A stretch of DNA of 12,665 nucleotides from Candidatus Merdenecus merdavium (GTDB taxonomy: Bacteria; Bacillota; Clostridia; Lachnospirales; Lachnospiraceae). Positions 1 to 6,127 of the stretch are shown piece by piece. Made by a program: the position numbers and the translations under genes. Position 1 is the stretch's first letter, and every line of letters starts with the position of its first letter. The notes beneath the pieces are model-generated. The model was not told the origin of the DNA. It ran no database searches and saw only the letters and a program-made list of their open reading frames with translations. Location of the stretch: positions 1 to 12,665 of the forward strand of contig DVLR01000199.1 in assembly GCA_018715425.1 (NCBI GenBank), in the 5' to 3' direction.

Positions 1-456
1 GATGTACAAGCTTATGTATTAGGTGAACATGGAGATACTGCTATGATTCCTTGGTCATCTGCTGCTGTGGCAGGTATGCCTATCAAAGATTATATCAGAG
101 TTGCAAAACCAGAATTAGCAGAAGATTTTGACGGATTCTTTCATAAAATCATCGAATATGTTCGTACTTCTGGTGGACAGATTATTAAGGATAAAGGTGC
201 AACCTTTTATGCAATTGCAATGACTGTGCGCCAATTGTGTGAAAGTATTTTAAGAGATACTGGGGAAATTCATCCAGTTTCATCATTATTAACTGGACAA
301 TTAGGAGTTTCCGATGTTTGTATATCACTTCCAAGTGCAGTAGGAGCACAAGGGGTGAAACATATATTAGAATATCCTATGACACCAGAAGAGCAAGCAT
401 TATTTATTAAGAGTGCTGATGCAATGAGGGAAGTTATTAAAACATTAAATATATAA
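1..456 (+). CDS. ldh: L-lactate dehydrogenase, C-terminal part (5' end outside window)
   Basis: The reading frame is already open at base 1 and ends with TAA at 454-456, so about 151 C-terminal residues are visible and the true start lies upstream. The first residues contain GEHGDT, the active-site signature of the lactate/malate dehydrogenase family; its catalytic His is encoded at 28-30. Further on, KGATFY carries the Thr (codon 202-204) that matches Thr246 of lactate dehydrogenases, a position usually not Thr in malate dehydrogenases. This favours NADH-dependent reduction of pyruvate to L-lactate in the cytoplasm. The residue that best separates the two activities, in the substrate loop near position 102, is outside the window, so malate dehydrogenase is not fully excluded. 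Malic enzyme follows 56 bp later on the same strand without a visible terminator, suggesting cotranscription. The Rossmann NAD-binding half is not visible here. Confidence 0.88.
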   Translation, partial: DVQAYVLGEHGDTAMIPWSSAAVAGMPIKDYIRVAKPELAEDFDGFFHKIIEYVRTSGGQIIKDKGATFYAIAMTVRQLCESILRDTGEIHPVSSLLTGQLGVSDVCISLPSAVGAQGVKHILEYPMTPEEQALFIKSADAMREVIKTLNI

Positions 457-461
457 TGAAA

Positions 462-483
462 TAACTATCAATTAACTATCAAT
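462..483 (+). repeat. Perfect tandem 11-bp repeat between ldh and malic enzyme genes
   Basis: The unit TAACTATCAAT occurs twice back to back, at 462-472 and 473-483. It fills nearly half of the short gap between the lactate dehydrogenase stop and the malic enzyme ribosome binding site. It could be a slippage duplication, or a two-site element one helical turn apart. No function can be assigned from sequence alone. Confidence 0.75.
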
Positions 484-512
484 AAGATTTTCATATCAAA
501 GGAGTGGAAAAA

Positions 513-1685
513 ATGGATTACGCAAAAGTATCATTAGAAAAACACTATGAGTGGAAGGGTAAAATCGAAGTTGTATGTAATGCACCATTAGAAACACGAG
601 ATGATTTATCTCTGGCATATACACCTGGAGTTGCACAACCATGTCTTGAGATTCAAAAAGATGTAAATAAAAGCTATGATCTTACAAGAAGGGGCAACTT
701 AGTAGCCGTAGTAACAGACGGAACTGCTGTATTAGGTTTAGGGGATATAGGACCTGAAGCTGGAATGCCAGTTATGGAAGGTAAATGTGCCTTATTTAAA
801 AAATTTGGCGATGTAGATGCAATTCCTCTATGTGTACGCAGTAAAAGTGTAGATGAAATTGTTCAAACAGTCACTCTTTTAGCTGGTTCTTTTGGTGGAA
901 TAAACTTAGAAGATATCTCAGCTCCAAGATGTTTTGAAATCGAACGTAGATTAAAAGAAACATGTGATATTCCAGTTTTCCATGATGATCAACACGGAAC
1001 GGCAGTGGTAACTCTAGCTGCTATGATCAATGCTTTAAAATTAGTAAAAAAAGACATTCACGATATTAAGGTAGTTACATCTGGTGCTGGAGCAGCAGGT
1101 ATTGCTATTATTAAACTTCTACAGTCTATGGGGCTTAAAAACGTGATTATGTGCGACCGTCAGGGTGCTATCTTTGAAGGACGAGATAATTTAAATCAAG
1201 AAAAAATGGAGATGGCTAAAATCTCCAATTATGACAAAGTCTCTGGTAAATTAGAAGATGTAATCAAAGGTGCAGATGTATTTATTGGAGTATCTGCTCC
1301 AGGTACATTAACAAAAGAAATGGTAAAATCCATGGCAAAAGATCCGATTCTTTTCCCTATGGCTAATCCAGTTCCAGAAATTATGCCTGATGAAGCAAGA
1401 GAGGCTGGAGCAGCTGTTATTGGTACGGGACGCTCTGATTTCCCTAACCAAATCAATAACGTACTTGCATTCCCTGGAATTTTTAGAGGAACCTTTGATG
1501 TACGTGCAAAAGATATTAATGATGCAATGAAGATTGCAGCAGCAGAAGCCATTGCAGGAGTTGTAACTGAGGATGAATTAAATGCTGATTACATTATTCC
1601 TTCCGCTCTTGATAAATCTGTTGCAGATATAGTAGCAAAAGCAGTAGCTCAAGCAGCTAAAGATTCTGGAGTTGCTAGAATCTAA
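513..1685 (+). CDS. NAD(P)-dependent malic enzyme, short bacterial form
   Basis: This enzyme oxidatively decarboxylates L-malate to pyruvate and CO2 in the cytoplasm. It is 390 residues, the usual length of the short bacterial form without a phosphotransacetylase tail. Visible family features are the catalytic Tyr36 in AYTPGV, the catalytic Lys91 in EGKCALFK, metal ligands in NLEDISAP (E133, D134) and the following HDDQHG (157-162), the dinucleotide loop GAGAAG (191-196), and TGRSDFPNQINN near the C-terminal end. Asp215 after the second Rossmann strand suggests a preference for NAD over NADP; this is an inference. The start is the ATG at 513, because AAAGGAG at 498-504 sits 8 nt upstream; the in-frame GTG at 504 overlaps that site and is unlikely. 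The gene is downstream of ldh and ends 48 bp before a terminator, so the two probably form the end of one operon linking malate, pyruvate and lactate. Confidence 0.95.
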   Translation: MDYAKVSLEKHYEWKGKIEVVCNAPLETRDDLSLAYTPGVAQPCLEIQKDVNKSYDLTRRGNLVAVVTDGTAVLGLGDIGPEAGMPVMEGKCALFKKFGDVDAIPLCVRSKSVDEIVQTVTLLAGSFGGINLEDISAPRCFEIERRLKETCDIPVFHDDQHGTAVVTLAAMINALKLVKKDIHDIKVVTSGAGAAGIAIIKLLQSMGLKNVIMCDRQGAIFEGRDNLNQEKMEMAKISNYDKVSGKLEDVIKGADVFIGVSAPGTLTKEMVKSMAKDPILFPMANPVPEIMPDEAREAGAAVIGTGRSDFPNQINNVLAFPGIFRGTFDVRAKDINDAMKIAAAEAIAGVVTEDELNADYIIPSALDKSVADIVAKAVAQAAKDSGVARI

Positions 1686-1733
1686 GAATCTGATTGGTTT
1701 CTATATTATTGCTTATACATTTGTAAAAGAAAG

Positions 1734-1772
1734 AAGAACGGTACTTCATAGATGAGAGGTATCGTTCTTTTT
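1734..1772 (+). terminator. Intrinsic terminator after malic enzyme gene
   Basis: A 14-bp stem (arms 1734-1747 and 1756-1769, with two G-U pairs) encloses an 8-nt loop, and the 3' arm runs into a short T tract at 1768-1772. It closes the ldh / malic enzyme unit and separates it from the aminotransferase unit. Confidence 0.85.
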
Positions 1773-1835
1773 AGCGTGAAAGAAAGGTAAAATCATAAAG
1801 AGTCCATCCATTGTAGAGATTACTAAGGGATTATC

Positions 1836-1866
1836 TTGACATCAAGAAGAAAAAGTATAATAATAT
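1836..1866 (+). promoter_or_regulatory. Sigma-A-type promoter for the ilvE pair
   Basis: A perfect -35 box TTGACA lies at 1836-1841. The -10 is ambiguous: TATAAT at 1856-1861 gives a short 14-nt spacer, TAATAA at 1858-1863 gives 16 nt, and TAATAT at 1861-1866 gives 19 nt. It sits between the upstream terminator and the first ilvE gene and leaves a leader of only about 30 nt, too short for a T-box or other large attenuator. Confidence 0.7.
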
Positions 1867-1902
1867 AGTTTAATAGATTAAAGTGTGAAAAGGGAGGTAA
1901 GT

Positions 1903-2973
1903 ATGTTAGATATAAAGATAGAAAGAGCAACTCAGTTAAAGCCACTACCAGAGGAAAACAATCCACTTGAATTTGGAACGATTTTTACAGATCATATGTT
2001 TGTTATGGACTATGAACTTGGAAAGGGATGGTATGATGCTAGAATTATTCCATACCAGTCATTGCCACATGATCCAGCAGCCATGGTGTTTCATTATGGA
2101 CAAGAAATGTTTGAAGGATTGAAAGCTTATAAAACAGACGATGGAAGAACGTTGATGTTTAGACCAGATAAGAATATTGAAAGAGCTAATAACACCAATC
2201 ATCGTCTTTGTATGCCGAGCATACCAGAAGAAGACTTTATGCAGGCATTAAAGGAATTAGTAAAAATAGATGAACGATGGATTCCGACGAAAGAAGGAAC
2301 TTCTCTTTATATAAGGCCTTTCCTATATGCAACGGAAGCTTACCTAGGTGTTAGACCATCAAGAAATTATAAATTTGTAATTATTTTATCTCCAGTTGGA
2401 GCCTATTATCCTGAAGGACTTAATCCAGTTAAAATATGGGTAGAAGAAACGTATGTACGTGCAGTCCGAGGAGGCATTGGAGAGGCTAAAGCAGGTGCAA
2501 ATTACGTAGCATCTATGAAAGCCCAAGAAATTGCCCATGAAGAGGGATATTCACAGGTACTTTGGCTAGACGGAGTGGAACATAAGTATATAGAAGAAGT
2601 AGGAGCGATGAATATTTTCTTTAAGATAAATGGTAAAATTGTTACTCCTAAATTAACAGGTAGCATCCTACCAGGTGTGACAAGAGATTCTTGTATTAAG
2701 CTTTGTACTCAATGGGGATATGAAGTAGAAGAACGTAGAATCTCTGTGGATGAATTACAAAAAGCAGCAGAGGATAAAACATTAGAAGAAGTATGGGGAA
2801 CGGGAACTGCGGCAGTTATTTCGCCAGTGGGAGAATTAAAGATTCATAATCAGGTGTTAAAAGTAGCAGATGGTGGAATTGGTCCGGTGAGTCAAAAGCT
2901 CTATGACACGGTAACAGGCATTCAATTAGGAAAAATGAAAGATACCATGAATTGGACTATTGAGGTAAAGTAA
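1903..2973 (+). CDS. ilvE: Branched-chain-amino-acid aminotransferase, first copy
   Basis: This is a PLP enzyme that transfers the amino group between glutamate and the keto acids of leucine, isoleucine and valine. At 356 residues it matches the longer (class II, eukaryote-like) BCAT subtype. Visible features are MFEGLKAY and LYIRP in the N-terminal domain, the PLP-binding Lys196 in GEAKAGANY, EEVGAMNIFF, the ILPGVTRD segment, and GTGTAAVISPV in the C-terminal domain, which binds the PLP phosphate and substrate in this family. The start is the ATG at 1903: AGGGAGG at 1891-1897 lies 5 nt upstream and the resulting MLDIKIE matches the start of the neighbouring copy. An upstream in-frame GTG at 1885 precedes this ribosome site and is rejected. 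It is the first gene of a probable three-gene unit, with the second copy 37 bp downstream. Confidence 0.95.
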   Translation: MLDIKIERATQLKPLPEENNPLEFGTIFTDHMFVMDYELGKGWYDARIIPYQSLPHDPAAMVFHYGQEMFEGLKAYKTDDGRTLMFRPDKNIERANNTNHRLCMPSIPEEDFMQALKELVKIDERWIPTKEGTSLYIRPFLYATEAYLGVRPSRNYKFVIILSPVGAYYPEGLNPVKIWVEETYVRAVRGGIGEAKAGANYVASMKAQEIAHEEGYSQVLWLDGVEHKYIEEVGAMNIFFKINGKIVTPKLTGSILPGVTRDSCIKLCTQWGYEVEERRISVDELQKAAEDKTLEEVWGTGTAAVISPVGELKIHNQVLKVADGGIGPVSQKLYDTVTGIQLGKMKDTMNWTIEVK

Positions 2974-3010
2974 GGAGTTAAAACCCAGATAAAAACTTGG
3001 AGGCAGTAAA

Positions 3011-4078
3011 ATGTTAGATATTAAAATAGAGAAGACAAAAGAACCAAAGATTCATCCAAAGGAAGATGATCCATTAGCTTTCGGTACGATCTTTACGGAT
3101 CATATGTTTATTATGGATTATACTTATGGCCAGGGATGGCATGATGCAAGAATTGTACCATATCAACCTTTAATGTTAGATCCAGCGGCTATGGTATTTC
3201 ATTATGGACAAGAAATGTTTGAAGGAATGAAGGCCTATTACGGTGTAGATGGTAGTACCTTATTATTTAGACCAGAGAAGAATGCCCAACGTGCTAATCA
3301 CACTTGTCATAGACTTTGTATGCCAAACATAGAAGAATTGGATTATATCCAGGCAATTAAAGCGTTAGTGAAGGTAGATGAATCTTGGGTTCCAACAAAA
3401 GAGGGAACCTCTCTTTATATAAGACCATATATGATTGCTACAGAACCTAGACTTGGTGTACGCCCATCACAAACCTATCATTTTGTGATTATTTTATCAC
3501 CTGTAGGAGCCTATTATCCAGAAGGATTAGATCCAGTTAAAATATGGGTGGAAGAAAATTATATACGAGCAGCCAATGGTGGTATTGGCGAGGCTAAAAC
3601 AGGAGGAAACTATGTAGCATCTATGAAGGCTCAAGAAGAGGCTGCAAAGTACGGATATTCTCAAGTACTCTGGTTAGATGCAAAAGAGAAAAAATACGTA
3701 GAAGAAGTTGGCGCCATGAACATTTTCTTTAAGATTGGAGAGACCATCATCACTCCACAATTAACTGGTAGCATCTTACCAGGTGTTACGAGAGATACTT
3801 GTATTTCCTTATGTAAAGAATGGGGATATACGGTTGAAGAACGCAGAATATCCATTGGCGAATTGGAAATGGCAGCTAAAGAGGGGACTCTAAAGGAAGT
3901 ATGGGGAACAGGTACAGCTGCAGTAATATCTCCAGTAGGAGAATTGAATATTCACCACCATCCTTTAAAAGTAGCAGATGGAGAAATCGGTGAGTTGAGT
4001 CAGAGACTTTATGATACTGTCACAGCAATTCAATTGGGGAAAATAGAAGATGTACATGGTTGGGTCTTAAAAGTATGA
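3011..4078 (+). CDS. ilvE: Branched-chain-amino-acid aminotransferase, second copy
   Basis: This 355-residue protein is a close paralogue of the preceding gene; by eye about 70 percent of aligned residues are identical with almost no gaps. It has the same PLP lysine (Lys196, in GEAKTGGNY), the same EEVGAMNIFF and GTGTAAVISPV motifs, and so should be catalytically competent. Differences cluster in the first 20 residues and in patches such as 72-80 and the segment after LYIRP (here YMIATEPRLG, FLYATEAYLG in the first copy). These could alter substrate preference, but that is inference. GGAGG at 2999-3003 is 7 nt before the ATG. No terminator or promoter separates it from the first copy, so both are probably expressed together. 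Both copies look intact; neither is a pseudogene. Confidence 0.95.
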   Translation: MLDIKIEKTKEPKIHPKEDDPLAFGTIFTDHMFIMDYTYGQGWHDARIVPYQPLMLDPAAMVFHYGQEMFEGMKAYYGVDGSTLLFRPEKNAQRANHTCHRLCMPNIEELDYIQAIKALVKVDESWVPTKEGTSLYIRPYMIATEPRLGVRPSQTYHFVIILSPVGAYYPEGLDPVKIWVEENYIRAANGGIGEAKTGGNYVASMKAQEEAAKYGYSQVLWLDAKEKKYVEEVGAMNIFFKIGETIITPQLTGSILPGVTRDTCISLCKEWGYTVEERRISIGELEMAAKEGTLKEVWGTGTAAVISPVGELNIHHHPLKVADGEIGELSQRLYDTVTAIQLGKIEDVHGWVLKV

Positions 4079-4105
4079 TTATAAATTCTATTGACTTAAT
4101 GAAAG

Positions 4106-4123
4106 AAGGAGGATGGGAAACTG
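4106..4123 (+). promoter_or_regulatory. Ribosome binding site that fixes a CTG start
   Basis: AAGGAGG at 4106-4112 is a full-strength Shine-Dalgarno sequence, and the in-frame CTG at 4121-4123 lies 8 nt after it, the ideal distance. The first in-frame ATG (4163) has no ribosome binding site. The ATG at 4113 directly touching the SD is in another frame and stops after three codons (TGA at 4122-4124), overlapping the CTG. Confidence 0.7.
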
Positions 4124-4888
4124 AAAGAACAATTATATACGATACCACTTCGGGATGCTTTTATGGCAGAGGATGAATGTGCTTTTTGCAATATAGAAAG
4201 AAAGTTAGAACAAGATGCCATATCTTTTAGTTTAGGTTCTTCTTATATGGAAGAAGATATTAGAGATATGACGGACAAGGAAGGATTTTGTAGACATCAT
4301 TATAAAATGATGTTCGACTATGGAAATCAATTAGGCAATGCTTTAATGCTTGAAACCCATATAAAAAAAGTCAAAGAAACCTTGAAAAAACAAATGGAGG
4401 ATTTTTCACCATCCAAGGCATCTTTTGTAAAGAGAATGAAAAAGACTCAGATCCAACAAGAAAATAAAAAAACGTCCATAGGTCAATGGGTAAGAGAGTT
4501 TGAAAGTAGTTGTTACGTTTGCAATTACTTTGAATCTTCCTACAACAGATACCTTGATACCTTTTTTGAAATGCTAGAAAAAGATTCGGAGTTTTATGAA
4601 ATGGTAAAGGAAAGCCGTGGTTTTTGTATTCATCATTTTGGTGATATAATAGAAGCTTCCAACGATAAACTAAAAGATAGTTTTAAAGAAAAGTTTTATC
4701 CTATGATATATGAATTGATGGATCATAATATGGAGCGTATTTTAGAAGACGTCAGTTGGTTTGTAGAGAAATATGATTATAGAAATCGGGATAAAGAATG
4801 GAAAAACTCCAAAGATGCCATACCCAGAGCTATGCAGAAGTTAAAAGGTGGATATCCAGCTGATCCAGTATTTATGGAAAACCGTTAG
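4121..4888 (+). CDS. DUF6062-like protein with two Cys/His modules, probable CTG start
   Basis: From memory of the family, this resembles DUF6062 proteins of Lachnospiraceae, which have no known function. From the CTG start it has 255 residues and begins MKEQLYTIPLRDAF, which fits the family N-terminus; starting at the ATG at 4163 would remove these 14 residues. The protein holds two similar modules. The first has C20-x2-C23 and then C57-x-H59-H60; the second has C131-x2-C134 and then C169-x-H171-H172, with nearly equal spacing and a preceding GF in both. These could bind a metal such as zinc, which is inference. The segment between them (about 75-110) is Lys/Glu-rich and probably helical. 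No signal peptide or membrane segment is seen, so it is likely cytoplasmic. It lies 42 bp after the second ilvE and before a strong terminator, so it is probably the last gene of that operon. Confidence 0.78.
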   Translation: MKEQLYTIPLRDAFMAEDECAFCNIERKLEQDAISFSLGSSYMEEDIRDMTDKEGFCRHHYKMMFDYGNQLGNALMLETHIKKVKETLKKQMEDFSPSKASFVKRMKKTQIQQENKKTSIGQWVREFESSCYVCNYFESSYNRYLDTFFEMLEKDSEFYEMVKESRGFCIHHFGDIIEASNDKLKDSFKEKFYPMIYELMDHNMERILEDVSWFVEKYDYRNRDKEWKNSKDAIPRAMQKLKGGYPADPVFMENR

Positions 4889-4904
4889 TAGGATCAATCA
4901 TAAG

Positions 4905-4945
4905 AAAATCTCCATAGGGATTCATTATTCCTGTGGAGATTTTTT
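4905..4945 (+). terminator. Strong intrinsic terminator after DUF6062-like gene
   Basis: A stem of 16 bp (arms 4905-4920 and 4928-4943; the outer 10 pairs perfect, two inner G-U pairs) has a 7-nt loop and ends in a T run at 4940-4945. The matching A run on the 5' side means it could also act in reverse. It ends the ilvE - ilvE - DUF6062 unit. Confidence 0.92.
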
Positions 4946-4958
4946 AACATTGTGTCCA

Positions 4959-4987
4959 TTTCTTAATTGTTTTAAATATGATACAAT
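4959..4987 (+). promoter_or_regulatory. Probable promoter for ispG-polC
   Basis: TACAAT at 4982-4987 is a good -10 hexamer. The best match at the proper distance is the weak TTTCTT at 4959-4964 (17-nt spacer). The position directly after a terminator and about 50 nt before ispG supports a promoter, but the -35 is poor. Confidence 0.5.
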
Positions 4988-5039
4988 GAAAAGAATGATA
5001 TGAACGAATAGATAATTGTTTAGAGAGTTGAGGAAAGAT

Positions 5040-6095
5040 ATGTATAGAGATCAGACAAAAGTTATTCATATAGGTGATAAAGTCATTGGTGGTGGGCACC
5101 CAGTGCTTATCCAATCCATGACCAATACTAAAACAGAAGATATTCTAGGTACTGTGGAGCAAATTCATGGTTTAGAGAAGGCGGGATGTGATATTATCCG
5201 CGTTGCTGTGCCTAACATGGAAGCTGCAAAAGCTATAAAATCCATTAAAGAACAGATATCCATACCCTTAGTAGCCGATATTCATTTTGATTACAAACTT
5301 GCCATTGCTGCCATAGAAAATGGGGCAGATAAAATAAGAATTAATCCAGGTAACATTGGAACCATAGAAAAAGTAAAAGCAGTAGTAGAAAAAGCAAAAG
5401 AATATGATATACCCATTAGAGTTGGAGTAAACAGTGGATCCCTTGAAAAAGAATTAGTAAAAAAATATCACGGGGTAACGGCAGAGGGGATTGTGGAAAG
5501 TGCTTTAGATAAAGTAAGAATCATAGAAGAGCTAGGGTATGACCAGTTGGTCATTAGTATTAAGTCATCCGATGTATTAATGTGTGCAAAAGCCCACGAA
5601 TTAATTGCAGGAAAGACTCTCTATCCACTTCATGTAGGAATTACCGAGTCTGGAACCATTTTATCAGGCAATATCAAATCATCCGTTGGATTAGGAATTA
5701 TTTTATACCAAGGAATTGGAGATACAATCCGTGTATCTTTAACTGGTGACCCTGTGGAGGAAGTCAAATCAGCAAAGTTAATATTAAAAACCCTAGGACT
5801 TAGAAAAGGGGGAATAGAGGTAGTATCTTGTCCTACTTGTGGACGAACGCAAATTCCTTTAATAGACTTGGCAAATCAAGTTGAAGATATGGTTAAAGAT
5901 ATCCCTTTAGATATTAAGGTTGCAGTTATGGGATGTGCAGTCAATGGACCTGGAGAGGCAAAAGAGGCAGATATTGGCATTGCTGGAGGTATCAATGAAG
6001 GTTTGATTATTAAAAAAGGTAAGGTGATTGCCAAAGTGCCATCAGATCAGCTGCTCCATGCTCTTAGAGATGAATTGTTACATTGGAATGAATAA
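5040..6095 (+). CDS. ispG: 4-hydroxy-3-methylbut-2-enyl-diphosphate synthase
   Basis: IspG (GcpE) converts methylerythritol cyclodiphosphate to HMBPP, the penultimate step of the non-mevalonate isoprenoid pathway, using a [4Fe-4S] cluster. The 351-residue protein has the N-terminal TIM-barrel part, including IQSMTNT, VADIHFD and RINPGNIG, and the C-terminal cluster domain. Cluster ligands are visible as C264 and C267 in CPTCGRTQ, C299 in MGCAVNGPGE and E306, with the same spacing as in E. coli IspG. I choose the ATG at 5040, because GAGG at 5030-5033 is 6 nt upstream and the resulting MYRDQTKVIHIGD fits the family; a TTG at 5016 would add eight residues without a good ribosome site. Clostridia often have dxr and rseP just upstream; here a terminator and unrelated genes precede it. 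polC follows 32 bp downstream. Confidence 0.96.
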   Translation: MYRDQTKVIHIGDKVIGGGHPVLIQSMTNTKTEDILGTVEQIHGLEKAGCDIIRVAVPNMEAAKAIKSIKEQISIPLVADIHFDYKLAIAAIENGADKIRINPGNIGTIEKVKAVVEKAKEYDIPIRVGVNSGSLEKELVKKYHGVTAEGIVESALDKVRIIEELGYDQLVISIKSSDVLMCAKAHELIAGKTLYPLHVGITESGTILSGNIKSSVGLGIILYQGIGDTIRVSLTGDPVEEVKSAKLILKTLGLRKGGIEVVSCPTCGRTQIPLIDLANQVEDMVKDIPLDIKVAVMGCAVNGPGEAKEADIGIAGGINEGLIIKKGKVIAKVPSDQLLHALRDELLHWNE

Positions 6096-6127
6096 GTTAT
6101 TAGGCAATACGAAAGGAATATCGTAGA

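Noticed and set aside
1229..1552. Minus-strand 107-codon open frame inside the malic enzyme gene
   Set aside because: It lies wholly within a strongly conserved gene on the other strand and has no plausible protein character.
1773..1902. Possible T-box or attenuator before the aminotransferase genes
   Set aside because: The promoter lies close to the gene, leaving a leader of about 30 nt, and there is no T-box sequence or terminator/antiterminator pair.
2974..3010. Terminator or separate promoter between the two ilvE genes
   Set aside because: The 37-bp gap has no hairpin with a T run and no promoter-like pair; only the ribosome site is visible.
4113..4124. ATG directly after the ribosome site of the DUF6062-like gene as the true start, with a frameshift
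   Set aside because: It touches the Shine-Dalgarno sequence, stops after three codons, and the CTG frame already gives the expected N-terminus without a frameshift.
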